From Micropterus salmoides (taxonomy: Eukaryota > Chordata > Actinopteri > Centrarchiformes > Centrarchidae): DNA of 64,000 bases. Numbering within the stretch: position 1 is the stretch's first letter; every line of letters starts with the position of its first letter. Below, in pieces: positions 24,801 to 36,096 of this stretch. The stretch is from assembly GCF_014851395.1 (NCBI RefSeq), contig NW_024041150.1, positions 30,940,305-31,004,304 of the forward strand, written 5' to 3'. The position numbers were made by a program, and so were the translations under genes. The notes under the pieces were generated by a model. It did no database searches. It was not told the origin of the DNA and was given only the letters and a program-made list of their open reading frames with translations.

Positions 24801-27097
24801 AAGAAACACCTTATAGTAATGTAGTCACATTCAACAATACTACAAAACTATAGCTGTAAAACATTAAATTAAACTTTTTATTTTCTTAAAACAACAATAG
24901 TTAAACATCATAAGCTTCATTGATGGGCTGTTGTACTGAATTGCATTGTTAGGTGTTCCTATTATTTCATCTCCTATATAACAACATGTCAAAATGTAAA
25001 TTTCATACTGATACTGCATTTACTCAATATTTTTACTAAATATGATAACTAGAATTTTTTAATACATTATTTGGAAATTACATAATCTAACATATTAACA
25101 CATGTACATGTATTTTGCATTCGACATGTACAGTATACTTTCAAAATAAAAGTATGTAAACTGCAAGAAATTTTGGTGGCATTTTGGTGTCTCTATCATT
25201 TTGAAAATCAGTCACAGCCAACCTGCACTGCTGGGTGTCTGTGTGGAGTATCTACACCAAGTTACAGTAAAATCCATCCTTCCTTGTCTAACACCAACCA
25301 CACTTCCTGTGCAAACTCCAAATCAGGGAAATGTAGGTCACTGTAAGAGCACTTTGAAATAGAAAAGTGACTCATCATTGCAACCCCCACCACTCTCTCA
25401 TGTTCACACATACAAGATGGTCGGACAGATGGAGATAGTGTTGACGCCACAGTTCACCCACTTGGAATCAATGCAGAGGCAGCAGCAGAGCACTGACTGA
25501 CAGCAGCACATGTTTTGTGTATTTACAGCTCTGGTTTAGATCTACATGTTTACCAGCCACACGTGCCATCTGCTTTGACTTTGACTCTTTAGCTGAATGA
25601 CTTGCTGACTTGGTCTGTCTCTTTTTCTTTCTGTCCATGTCTTGCTGTCTGTGTCTCTCTCAGAGCTCCGGAAGGTGCAGAACTATTCAAGTGAGTAAGA
25701 CTTTAAATTATCAGCGTGGGGATCAGTACTTAACACTCGTTTGGGACAGGGAGTTATGACTTTTCTCATTGGAGATTTTTGAAGTCTGCAGGTGTTTTGG
25801 ACAATATTGAGCAGTGCAGCCAAAGTGTAATATCATGTTCAGTTCTCAAAATGTTCCATAAGATGGCGCCACTTCTTCTGCAGAGACAAACCCAGACCAG
25901 ACATGCAGCCAGTTTAAGAGTGTAAAGTTCACTGTCATAACTTTGAGGTTCTTGTACTTGAGTACTTTCAATGTATGTTACTTTATAGTTATACTCCATT
26001 ATAGCATTTCAGATGAAAATAGTGTTATTTTGCAGCTACAGTTAGTTGGGATGTTTGCAGTTATTGTAGCTGCCAAGTTTGAGTTTGAGAACTCACAGGA
26101 GGTCACCAACAAAACTAACTGGTGAATGACACAGGTGTCAGTCATGCTCAGTCTGTACACACACACGCAGTACTGAGAAAGGCATTATCAGGCAAGTAAG
26201 TGCGTTGGGTGTGCAGGGTCTTTGAGCAACCCAGCAGATTATAAAATACTTCAAATTAGCTTCACCTCAACCAGCTGTATTAAAATGCCGCATACATTTT
26301 AACACACCCATGATAATAATCAACACCAAATGATTATATTTAATACAGAGCCCCACACTTCCTACAAAAAAAAAAATAATAATAATTTTGTATCTTGTTG
26401 CTAAAGATAAAATTTTTTGCACCAAATTAAAAAATAATCATCCTTTGGGACTTTGGGGCCCCATAATTTCACACACTGAACAGGGCCTTTGTTTATGGAC
26501 TCTTCTCCCAGCCTCATATTCTGCTCTGCTCTGCTCTACTCTGCTCTGTCCTGTCCAGGTGAGGTGATTTTGGACTCTGCCACGGCCCAGAAGAACCTGG
26601 TTGTGTCCGAAGACGGTCGCCAAGTGAGATATGATGAGCATAAGATCTCTCACACTGACGGTCCGAAGCGCTTCAACCCCGCTCTCTTTGTCCTGGGCCG
26701 AGAGGGTCTCACCTCTGGGCGACACTACTGGGAGGTGGAAGTGGGGCGCAAGACTGCCTGGACGCTTGGCGTGGCTACCGCCTCTGCACGCCGCAAGGGT
26801 GAGATCAAGCTGAGTCCTGAGGGGGGATACTGGTGCCTGTGGCTGAAGAACGGGGAGGTGAAGGCTTTAGCGTCGTACCGCCTGCCTCTAACGCTGCCGT
26901 CCCCAATCACTAAAGTGGGAATCTTCCTGGATTATGACGGAGGCCAGATTTCTTTCTATGATGTGAAGGCTCGTCTGCATCTCTACAGCTTCCTCGATAC
27001 CTTTAATGAGAGTCTGTACCCAGTCTTTAGCCCCTGTCTCGACCAGGAGGGGAAAAACTCTTCTCCTCTCATCATAACCACTGTTAAACACACCTGA
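15890..27097 (+). CDS. Gene 1: TRIM E3 ubiquitin ligase, bloodthirsty/TRIM39-like (RING, B-box1, B-box2, coiled coil, PRY-SPRY)
   Basis: Coding exons, all with GT-AG ends and matching phase: 15890-15896, 17374-17873, 19074-19265, 19680-19775, 23115-23348, 24609-24756, 25664-25690, 26559-27097. They total 1743 nt, or 580 residues. The RING (C3HC4) uses C19, C22, C34, H36, C39, C42, C55 and C58. A Gly-Gly-Ala repeat linker spans about residues 88-99. B-box1 spans C138-H167 and B-box2 C190-H220. Two coiled-coil exons and an intact PRY-SPRY (WEVEV and LDYDGG motifs) follow. The start was chosen because ATGCAGG joins the RING exon in frame and sits before a good GTAAGT donor. Two features set it apart from its neighbours: a seven-base first coding exon and an extra intron between B-box1 and B-box2. 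Family role (known for TRIMs): ubiquitin ligase acting in the cytoplasm, often in antiviral signalling. The specific target is unknown. Confidence 0.88.
18150..18735. mobile_element. Probable dispersed repeat in gene 1 intron 2
   Basis: The segment beginning 'ttaaagaagtggtattatgc' resembles the ends of a common teleost DNA-transposon type repeat, and its base composition differs from the flanking AT-rich intron. I could not find a convincing matching terminal repeat, so the boundaries are approximate. Confidence 0.35.
21055..21250. repeat. Teleost dispersed repeat fragment
   Basis: The pattern 'caagtttatttgtatcacac', 'caattcaaagagattttc' and 'acataagacataaaa' is a diverged copy of a well-known teleost repeat tail. 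It lies in gene 1 intron 4 and has no coding content. Confidence 0.45.
21431..22756. mobile_element. Non-autonomous DNA transposon with terminal inverted repeats
   Basis: The left end (AAAGGGGCATTATGTAGTTT) and the reverse complement of the right end (AAAGGGGCTATATGTAGTAA) match at about 17 of 20 positions, bounding a 1326-bp insert in gene 1 intron 4. The interior is more CpG-rich than the surrounding intron and has no transposase. No clear target-site duplication was seen, so the superfamily is left open. Confidence 0.65.
25940..26075 (+). repeat. Teleost dispersed repeat fragment
   Basis: The sequence 'cttgtacttgagtactttca' with 'gttactttatagttatactcc' and 'catttcagatgaaaatagtg' matches the inner part of a common teleost repeat. 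Its other end is recognisable at 52594. It lies in gene 1's last intron. Confidence 0.5.
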
Positions 27098-27463
27098 GAC
27101 CAACAGCCAGTCAAAAGCCTGGTGAATCAGTCAGTATGGGTTAAACCTTGATAACATCTTTAGGACAAAAAGTGCAGATACTTATTTTTTTCATTTTGAA
27201 CATGTGATTTCCTCCTTTATTTGATCTTAAAATATGAATCTCTTTTCAGTGAGCAATGGCAGTTACAGTTGTTTGCAAAGGACTTTACCTCAAACAACTT
27301 TCATTCTAATGAAATAAAAACAAAACAAGTGACTTTGCATATCAAAAGTACCCGCTGCAACGCTTCCTCATCATATGGACGTGTTCTTGCATTTGTCAAT
27401 TAAAATCAGGCTCAACACAGATCCTATAAAGGCTGTAGACCTACCAAGTGACTGTCTCGAAGT

Positions 27464-27469
27464 AATAAA
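27464..27469 (+). terminator. Candidate polyadenylation signal of gene 1
   Basis: An AATAAA lies 367 bases past the gene 1 stop codon. A second AATAAA at 27313-27318 is closer to the stop and equally possible. Confidence 0.4.
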
Positions 27470-29525
27470 ATGGAAGCAAGCATCGTGTCATCAGTTTTAT
27501 GTCAGAAGAAACCAAAATGTAACATGGATGGTATTTTGTTTTGACTGACTTCATATTACAGAGAAATGTATTTACAATTTGCTTCTTTAATAGTAGCCAA
27601 TAGTTATTTTAAACTTTATACAACTTATCTCAAATTTTGTGTATACATAATAAACAACACAGATATTTTTCTGTAAAAACATGTGAAGGAGTAGAGAAGA
27701 TTATTCCAAAGGCCAAATTTGTCCTGAGGTTTTTAATTTTGGCAGCACATGTTAAGAAGATTGAGTTTGAGTAATGCTGTACTTTCCCTACTTATCTTTG
27801 TTTACCTCTAACTATAAGTCTGTGCTGACTTTACAGATTAAAACAATGAAGTTGAATAGATGTAAATGTAATTTCTAAAGTACTAAAGAAATAAAAAATA
27901 TTTCTGTCTGTTCTGTAGGAATGTGACATTGTTTGTAATTTTTGTAATGGACTTTTTTTTTTTTTTTAAAACAAAAGCTGGGTTAGGCAACATTGCAGCT
28001 AGATTTAGATTTAAGAAGTATCCAAATTAAAAAAATCTGTCTTCCTCCAAAGCCACTACCCCAAAACACATTTTCATGCTCAGTGAGTGCAAATTAAATG
28101 ATTGGCTATGCTTATTACAGCCACAGATACCAGAGTTGTTTTTTTCATTTTTGTGTCAGAGCATTTGATTTATTGATTACTGTTGGTATGTAAAGAGTTT
28201 CAATAAATATAACAACAACAAAAATACTTTGCCTTCCCCAGCTTTAATATAGACGCAGAGTTATTTCATGAATCATGATACTATGTTCTGTATTTTTATA
28301 TTAAACATTCGCTTTTGTACTTTCTTTCTGAACTTGTTCATTAAAGATCATAAGTCACAAACGAATACAAAGTTTAATATATATTTTTTTCAACTGGCGA
28401 GGAAGGGATTTGTCTTTAACTTTGTTCCTATCCAAAGTGTTTAGCTCCGCAGCGGGCAAAATGTCCTTAAAGCTGCACTAATCATCGTTTTTGCATTCAC
28501 AGTGGATAAAATAAGTATGTAATGTGAAAGTGACAAACCCACAGAGAATTATTCACTCAACTCTGTAGTTCCCCTCAGCTCTATGGAGCATTTTCAGTTC
28601 TTTCAGCTCATTGTTTTGGCTTTACGTCCCGCAACTTTGCAGTTTTGGTTCACTTACACCACTCTCATCAACTTTATTTGCAGCCACAGATAGCCGGTGT
28701 TTTTAGCAAAAAGGTCTGATAAAGCTATTGTATACTAGCTGCCTTACGGACACTGGTAAACATTGCGGAACATTAACAGCTAGATACTTCTTCTCTTCTC
28801 AGGAGTTGGTGGAGAACAAAATACAGCTAAAAGGAGTTAATATTGGACTTAAAACAATACTAATAATGCTTCATGTCTGCTGGATATGTATAAGCTACTG
28901 TTAGTTTGTCTTATCAGCTTATCAATCAATAAACATCTATTTGTGATTTTGTTCAGGTGGTTATGTGCCACAATATTTCTTGGCCTAGCACAGTGATGTC
29001 CTGGAGCATTGTGTTGTGAGGTTGCATGGCCGCTCGAGTGGTGTTTTAGCAGGCTTGTAATTTTTACCCTTGAAAATCGCCAGTTGTATTCTTTCTTTAT
29101 GCTAAGCTAAGCTTACTGCTTAAATACTTTATAATGCACATTTGTTTTCTCAATTGGTTACCTTGGTGGGTACTAGCGTTACATATCGCATCAAAAACCA
29201 ACCAAATCAATCAAACAATCAGTTTTAAGAGAAAATAAATAATACTTTGCCATTTGCAAGTTCTTGTGAGAAGATTAATTTTGGAAATAGCCCTGCAAAA
29301 CCAAATTAGTGAAGCTCATGATGTTTTTATTGACATTTCAAATGACAAACATCACAACTGTGCCTTTAACGAAACCAAACTTAATGAGCTTTACCAAACT
29401 GGAAGCTAAAGGCTGCTGCACTGTTTGTTTTTTTGTTGTTTTCTGTGTTTAATCCATGCTTGACTCCTTGTATTCTCTCAAGAGTTAAAGCCATTCCTCC
29501 TGGAGCTCTGATCGTCACAGCAGGG
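27470..29525. other. Gene 1 to gene 2 spacer
   Basis: AT-rich spacer with no coding signal. About 28920-29110 contains a diverged fragment (gttatgtgccacaatatttcttggcc) of the same teleost repeat found at 37640-37925. Confidence 0.4.
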
Positions 29526-29529
29526 GGAG

Positions 29530-29583
29530 TATAAATTTGTATCTGGGGTAAAACGAGAGGGAGGGGGGTATATTTTAGGGCTG

Positions 29584-29621
<38 letters not shown>

Positions 29622-29682
29622 AGTGGTAACAGCCAGTCTCATATGTCAGTGTACAGTGGAGCTTTGAGGCAGCTGCTCTTTG
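29530..29682 (+). promoter_or_regulatory. Candidate promoter and 5' untranslated exon of gene 2
   Basis: A TATAAAT at 29530-29536 is followed about 150 bases later by a strong splice donor (CTCTTTG then GTGAGT, exon end 29682). The gene 2 coding exon has a splice acceptor just before its ATG (30781-30782), so an upstream untranslated exon is expected. This is the best candidate. It includes a (GT)n run at 29586-29614. Confidence 0.35.
29586..29614. repeat. (GT)n microsatellite
   Basis: Uninterrupted GT dinucleotide run upstream of gene 2. Confidence 0.9.
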
Positions 29683-30784
29683 GTGAGTGTCCCCATATCA
29701 CTGCTTTTTCTGTCGCTCTTCGTCCACTCCTGCATTTTTATATCTATACTGTTACATCTGCTCTGTGCACCAGTAGGTCTCTGAGGGGAGTGTTGTTTGC
29801 ATTTTGGATTGTTTGTATTGCTGTTTGGCTGCTTAAGAACTGTGACCTGAGCTACAGACTTTTTTTTTCTGTTGCAGTCAGTTTGCACATGAGGCGTGTA
29901 TCCATATTGTTTAGCGCACTGCAAGACAGATCACTGGCTAAACCAATGTTAATCTGCTCTGAATATCTAGGCCTCAACCAGAGAGCAGCTTGTGTTAAAA
30001 GTCAAACACACTTACTTACAACTTCACAGACACTCTGCTAATGTACTGGCTAATTTAACAAGCATGATATATTTAGAAGTACAAGGAAAAGCGCAAATGT
30101 CTTTTTTTAAAAGTTAGGATGGTCATGGTCTGGAGAAAATCATTTGTGATACCCAATGTTAGCAGCAGATATTAGCTTATCACAAATATATTGGTAGTGT
30201 GGATGGCTAATAATAATGAATAATTTGCAGTAAATGCCAACAAGATGTTTGAGAAATCTTTAAAACAGTGTTGCTATTACATAGTTTGTCCATCAGAGAG
30301 CACTGAGAAGTTTATTTCCCTCACCCCCAGTATCTTCATCTAAATTTAAGGGGTTCTTTGCAGATATATTTTATTTATATTCAAACAGAATATCAGTTGT
30401 TACATTAAGATTCAGATATTGATATGGATCAGCCTTAGGGTCAGACCCAACAAACTTAAAAAAAGAATAAAACAAACCAAAATCAATACAGAGTCTGGCA
30501 ATACTCCCCAAGACTCACAGGGGCTCATTTATTATGAAAAAAAGAAACAGTTTGACTTAATCTTATGGTATAAAACCTTGAATTGACAGAACCTATATTT
30601 TCAAATATTTGGCTTGTAAATATAAATGAGTCCTGTCATGCTTTTCTTTGTAGAGTTGCATGAAAATCACCCCATAAGTCACGCCATCTAACCCTAGCGA
30701 CCTCAATATCACAGCAGGTTTGATGCCCCATTCAGAGGCCGGTTGCTTTCTCTGAAAATGACCCTGCCTCTCCGCCGTGCAGGA

Positions 30785-33700
30785 ATGGCCACCACTGGGA
30801 ACCTTTCTGAAGAGCAGGTGCACTGCTCCATCTGTCTCGACGTCTTCACCAACCCGGTGTCCATCCCTTGCGGACACAACTTCTGCCAGAGCTGCATCCT
30901 TGGATACTGGAAAACCAGCCCTTTGTACCAGTGTCCTATGTGTAAGAAGTCTTTCCACAAAAGGCCTGATATTAGCATTAACACGGTCCTCAGGGAAATT
31001 GCGGAGCAGTTCAAGGAGATCAGAGTTAGAAGTGCAGAAGGGACGGTGAGGGAGGAGGAGGAAGACATAAAAGAAAAGAAGTGGACAATGGAAAGAAGGA
31101 AAAAGGAGGATGAGGAGAGGCTTTTGGAGAAAGATCAGAAGCAGCTGCTTCTGGAGGAGCTGAAGCAGAAACAAGAGGAGGAGAGGAGAAAGAAAGAGAA
31201 ACCTGGAGAGAAAAGGCCACTACAAGACGAGTTACCACCGCTGATCCCACCTGTGTCAGCACCCAAAACCTCTCCTCCACCATCACCTCAAGCCACAGCT
31301 CAGGGGCCGCCACTGACTCCACCTCAGCTGCCCCAAACATCACCCCCACCCTCACCTCAAATCACTGCTTCTCCAGCTCCTCAAATCTCCCCTTTATCTC
31401 CCTCCTCTTCCACCCCGCCTCCTTCCTGGGAGGAGGTCCTCTGTGATGTCTGCCTGGGGAACGGCAGGCCAAAAGCGGTCAAATCCTGCCTTGTGTGTCT
31501 GACTTCCTACTGCGAGGAGCATCTGAAATCTCATTCCGCCAGGTTCACCAAGCACAAGCTGATAGAGCCCGTAGCCAACATGGAGGACAGGATGTGTCCG
31601 AAGCACGAAAGGCTCCTGGAGCTGTTCTGTAAGAAGGATCAGACTTGTGTGTGTGTGCTCTGTACTGAGACAGACCACAGGGCGCACTACACTGTCCCTG
31701 TGGAGAGAGAATGGACAGACAAAAAGGTGAGGTGGACCAAAGCAAAGATCAGATATTTTAGTGATTTGTCATAGGTAGAGCAGTTTTAAATTGAGCTCTC
31801 AAATGAGAAAGCCAAAGAAAAGTGAAAATTTCTAGAGTGAAATACAAATTTCACAGTCAGTGTAATAACACATTTTCAAGCTAAAAAGACAAAACAAAAG
31901 GGCAATTAACTTATACCTAAACACACATTTGACCCAGATGACACATTTGGTAAGTCAGTATACATAATCTAACTTAAAATTAAAGCGTTCTTCTCTGTAA
32001 AAGTCCTGGTTTTGACCCATCCATACACCTCTTTATGCAGACTTTCTCACTATTTGCTATGTGTCACCCGACTTCCTTCTGTGCTACCATTGTACGGCCT
32101 CTAAAGGTCACAACCAAAATGGATCATAATAAGGTGCAGCACCAATGAGTGTTGTCAATTACAAGATTTAACCTTTAAATTTAATCTAATTGCACCCTGT
32201 AAACCTTTGGTTTGATGGTTCCATATGACATGTTTTAGGTTTATTATTTATGCCTCTTACAGACAGCAGCTTCACCACTCGGTAATGTTTGTATAAGACT
32301 TACATCTGTCATCACAAAATAATTTCCTCATATAGTGCATGGGCAATGGTTGTGTAATTGTCTCTAAAACCTCAAAAACAATTACAACTTTAAAAATGAA
32401 TATCAAGTTATCGTGTGCGTGCCTGTCATCATTCTTGTTTGTGTGAAATCATGTTGTGCAGGCGCAGCTGAAGAGGACAGAAATAGACGTCCAACAGATG
32501 ATACAGGACAGAGTGAAAAAGGTGGAGGAGATCAAACAGTGTGTGGAACTAAACAAAGTGAGTCCTCCTGAGATTAAATATAGACCACTGTCACAGATTG
32601 TGCTGGTACACAAAAAAATTCTAATACCATCAGTAAATGCATTTACAGCAAGATTATTATTCAACATAGATTTGTATATTTTGTCTGTATTTTCAGGCCA
32701 GTGCTCAGAGAGAGATTGAGGAGAGTGTGCAGGTCTTCTCAGAGCTGGTGCGCTCCATCCAGAGGACTCAGGCTGAACTGGTTTTGTCCATTGAGGAGAA
32801 GCAGAGGCAGACGGAGAGGTGGGCTGAAGGCTTCATCGCTGAGCTGGATAGGGAAATTGCTGAGCTGAAGAGGAGGAACACAGACTTGGAGAACATGGCT
32901 CGGACTGACCACATTCACTTCTTAAAGGTGAAAGAGCAAGACGGGGATCACAAATTTGCTATTTGAGCTTGTGCCCACAGTTCCCAATCACCCTCTTGCT
33001 TTCATTGCAAAGAAGAAATCTGTTTTTGTTGTTGTTGTTTTTTCTCCACTGTTCTACTAAAGGTTATTATCATGGTAAAATAACTTTTCCATTAACCACC
33101 ATCTGGTTTGGCAGGAAAATCAGATCTTTTACATCATTGGTAACAACAGTGCCCTCTTCCTGCTCTGAACTGTGATGCAAACCGATTGCACATAATTCAA
33201 AATACACTGTACACTGGGGATGTATTTTGTATTAAAACTGTGGGTATGCTATTGTATTAACTAACTTGTTTCTGAGTCATTTCTTATGCTCTATCTCTCT
33301 GTAGAACTTCCCAGCCCTTAGCACTCCACCTTCTGTCAAAGACTGGTCTGGAACCAGTGTTCCCACTGACACGTGTGTTGGCATGATCAGGCGATCCATA
33401 TCCAAACTGGAGGCCTCATTAAATGAAATGATTGGCAAACTGGCTGAAAGTGGTAAGATTTCCTTATATAGATATGTTTTATATCTTCCTGTTCATTTTT
33501 ATCTTAAACTGAGAGTATCACCTCAACATGCTGGACAGACACTTTTGTCTTTTGTTTATTACAGAGATCAAAAAGGTTCTGAAATATGCAGGTAAACTTT
33601 TTTTTTTTTAATTTGGTTTGAATTTTTCATCCTCTTGAAACCCTCCAACAAATAAATTCTTCATTATGTCTTGCGTTTCTGCAGTGGACGTCACTCTGGA

Positions 33701-34238
33701 CCCTGACTCAGCCAACCCATGGTTGCAGCTTTCTCAGGACAGACGTCAGGTGAGACACCTGGGTGCATGGCAGGACCTCCCAGACAACCCAGACCGCTTT
33801 GACACAGTGGTCATCGTCCTGGGCCGTGAGGGCTTCACTTCAGGGAGACATTACTGGGAGGTTCAGGTGGGGGACAAAGACGACTGGTATCTGGGCGTGG
33901 CCAGGTCTTCTGTCAACAGAAAGGGCAGGATCTCTGTAAGCACATCCCAGGGCTACTGGGCTCTGGCCATGAAGAAAGGCCAGGGGTACCGAGTGTCAAC
34001 ATCCCCGCCAATACTGCTCCCCCTTAACCCCAAGCCCAAACAAGTGGGTGTGTACGTGGACTACGAGGAGGGGCAAGTGTCCTTTTATGACGTTAGGGCT
34101 CGGACCCATATTTACACATTCAAAGATACGTTCATGGAAAAGATCTTGCCCTTTTTCTACCTGTACTGCTGCGACAAAGCCTCTGATACCATCGTGATTT
34201 GTCCTGTGAATGAGAAAAGCCTGATCAAGCAAAGCTAA
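30785..34238 (+). CDS. Gene 2: TRIM E3 ubiquitin ligase with a long charged and proline-rich insert
   Basis: Coding exons: 30785-31726, 32462-32557 (96 nt), 32697-32927 (231 nt), 33305-33452 (148 nt), 33565-33591 (27 nt), 33685-34238. They total 1998 nt, or 665 residues, longer than its paralogues. The ATG at 30785 lies just after a splice acceptor (ccgtgcag) and gives MATTGNLSEEQ directly before the RING. The frame also opens upstream, so an earlier Met at 30743 is possible but less likely. The RING uses C14, C17, C29, H31, C34, C37, C50 and C53. Residues about 90-143 are a Lys/Glu-rich predicted helix and 145-213 are Pro/Ser-rich with two SPPPSPQ units. B-box1 starts at C220, followed by a complete B-box2, coiled coil and PRY-SPRY (WEVQV, VDYEEGQVSFYDV). 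A ubiquitin ligase role is inferred from the intact RING. Confidence 0.9.
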
Positions 34239-34389
34239 GGACAAGTTTGACTGTAACAACAACACTGAAAAGCCCCTATGAAAACTGAAATCCTGTATTT
34301 TATGATTTATGTATATTTATTACATGTATAGTGTTGCTCAACAAACATATTAATTGTACACGTGTTTTGTACACCACCCTGATGTCTGT

Positions 34390-34580
34390 ATACTAAATAT
34401 AAAAGCTAGAGCTAGTTGGCGGTTAGCTTGGCTGAACATAAAGACTGTGAGCAGGGGGAACAGAGCTAGCCTGGCTCTTTCCAGAAGCAAAAAGATATAT
34501 ATATGTATATATACCTTTTTACCAGCACCCCTAAAGCTCCCTAATTATAGGAATAGTTTCACATTTTGATAAATAAACCA
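34390..34580 (+). mobile_element. Abundant teleost interspersed repeat, fragment
   Basis: It contains 'ggttagcttggctgaacata', 'aagactgtgagcagggggaa', 'cagagctagcctggctctt' and 'accagcacccctaaagctcc' in the order typical of this family (other copies at 8220, 37640, 46070). It lies just after gene 2. Confidence 0.65.
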
Positions 34581-35164
34581 TTGTACTTTCTTTTGGGAAT
34601 GTGAAGATACGACACGCAGTGTTACATTGTGGGACGTGGGTGCCATGTTTACAGCCACGATCTCTGTTTACCTTTTCGGTGGCCGTTGCTATGGCAGTTC
34701 TTGATTGAGCTGCACTGACCAACCATCGACGTTTATCAAAACGTAAAATCCAAACACAGCCTCCAACACACAAATTCAAATACAGTGGGGTAGAGCGGGT
34801 GCGATCCTGTAAATATGGCGGTGGACCCATAATGACACACAGAGTGATGTCACCTTCACATTCCCTATTGAGATATACGCTTAACCAGTTGCTTGCCAAG
34901 GGTTAGATAAGAAAATTCATTAAACAAGCATAATATATTTCCTAAATTTAACTATGCCTTTAAATGCATGACATTTTAAAGAATCTAAAGAAAGTGTAGT
35001 TTTTAGATCTCTGTTTGCACGTTGATTTTTGATTAAGTGTGATTGATGCAGCGAAGGTTTTATGGTGAAGAGAGGTGTGTTTATGAATTCTAACAATAAA
35101 TGTTCCCTCAATTATTCCCAAATGTCACTATTTCTGGCTTCATGGACTTTTGGAAAATACTGTA

Positions 35165-35365
35165 AGTTTCATTTCAGTAAAATGATGTCATTTGACCACA
35201 CCCACTGACACTAGCGCACTAGCTTCTCAGGACTCTCTGTCTGCGTTTCCATGTAAGAGCTGATGTGTACAGGATTGTTTGCTGTAACATAATTACTGTG
35301 TGTGGTCTTGCACGTGATACACGATTTAGGTGTCTGGAGTTTACAGAAGAGCTTCAAAGAGTCAG
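35165..35365 (+). promoter_or_regulatory. Candidate promoter region and 5' untranslated exon of gene 3
   Basis: AGTTTCATTTC at 35165-35175 is, on the minus strand, GAAATGAAACT. This is an interferon-regulatory-factor type site also present near genes 5 and 6. About 190 bases later AAAGAGTCAG is followed by GTGAGC, a good splice donor (exon end 35365). The gene 3 coding exon begins with a splice acceptor at 36086, so an untranslated exon here is likely. Confidence 0.4.
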
Positions 35366-35671
35366 GTGAGCGGTCCGTACTTCCAACTTATTCTAAATTG
35401 AATTAAATTAAAAATACAGATCTGTAAGAATGTTAAGCCAGGCTGAGATGTGCAAGATGATTCACATGAAAATGACTCATCGGGGCGGGTCAGGATTCAC
35501 ATGGTAAACATCTTGAAAATGGACTTGATTTCAAAGGCTTGGAGAATGTTTGGCTGTTTTCCTAATTTTTGTATCCATATTCAGTATGAGGCAAAAACGT
35601 GGTGCTCATCCTGTTAACCATGAAGTAAAAAGCCTGAAAGAAGAGATATATAAAGCATACGAATCGTATTT

Positions 35672-36071
35672 TGTCAGGAATGGCTGAGTGACAGGCTGGT
35701 TTAGGACCCAAATGCAAGACACCAGAGAGCAGGGTACAGTTTTCAATATTTAGTTAACGCACAGCAACTCAGGGCAAACACTATGTAGTGTAGACGAAGT
35801 CCAGAAAAGGCTGAGTCCATGCAGTGAAAAAGCAACAGTACAACTCACAGGTGTGCAGGACATTTGACAAACAACAATAACCAGACTGAGACTGAACAGA
35901 ACTGACAATCATTTATACATGGGCCAACAAGCAGAGAGGGAGCACAAACAGATGATACACATCAGGTAATCAGCAAACAGGTAAGACACACACAGGCAGG
36001 CAGGGTGATAAAAGGTGACACAAATCAGGCAGACAGGAACAAAACAGAGCAGACAAGACTAAATCATGACA
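35672..36071. mobile_element. Non-autonomous DNA transposon next to gene 3 splice acceptor
   Basis: The block starts TGTCAGGAAT and ends in the near reverse complement of that sequence (AATCATGACA). Its A- and C-rich interior ('gacccaaatgcaagacacc', 'aggtaagacacacacaggca') is typical of a widespread teleost repeat. Its right end lies only about 15 bases upstream of the splice acceptor (ends 36086) of the gene 3 RING exon. No transposase and no clear target duplication were seen. Confidence 0.5.
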
Positions 36072-36096
36072 CATTTTCTCCCACAGAGATTCCATA

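Noticed and set aside
29643..30041. 132-residue + strand frame upstream of gene 2
   Set aside because: It starts within the predicted untranslated exon and crosses its strong donor. The sequence is Leu/Ser/Cys-rich with no domain.
30743..30784. Upstream in-frame Met for gene 2 (MLSLKMTLPLRRAG)
   Set aside because: It precedes a splice acceptor and adds residues not found in paralogues. The Met at 30785 fits the family better.
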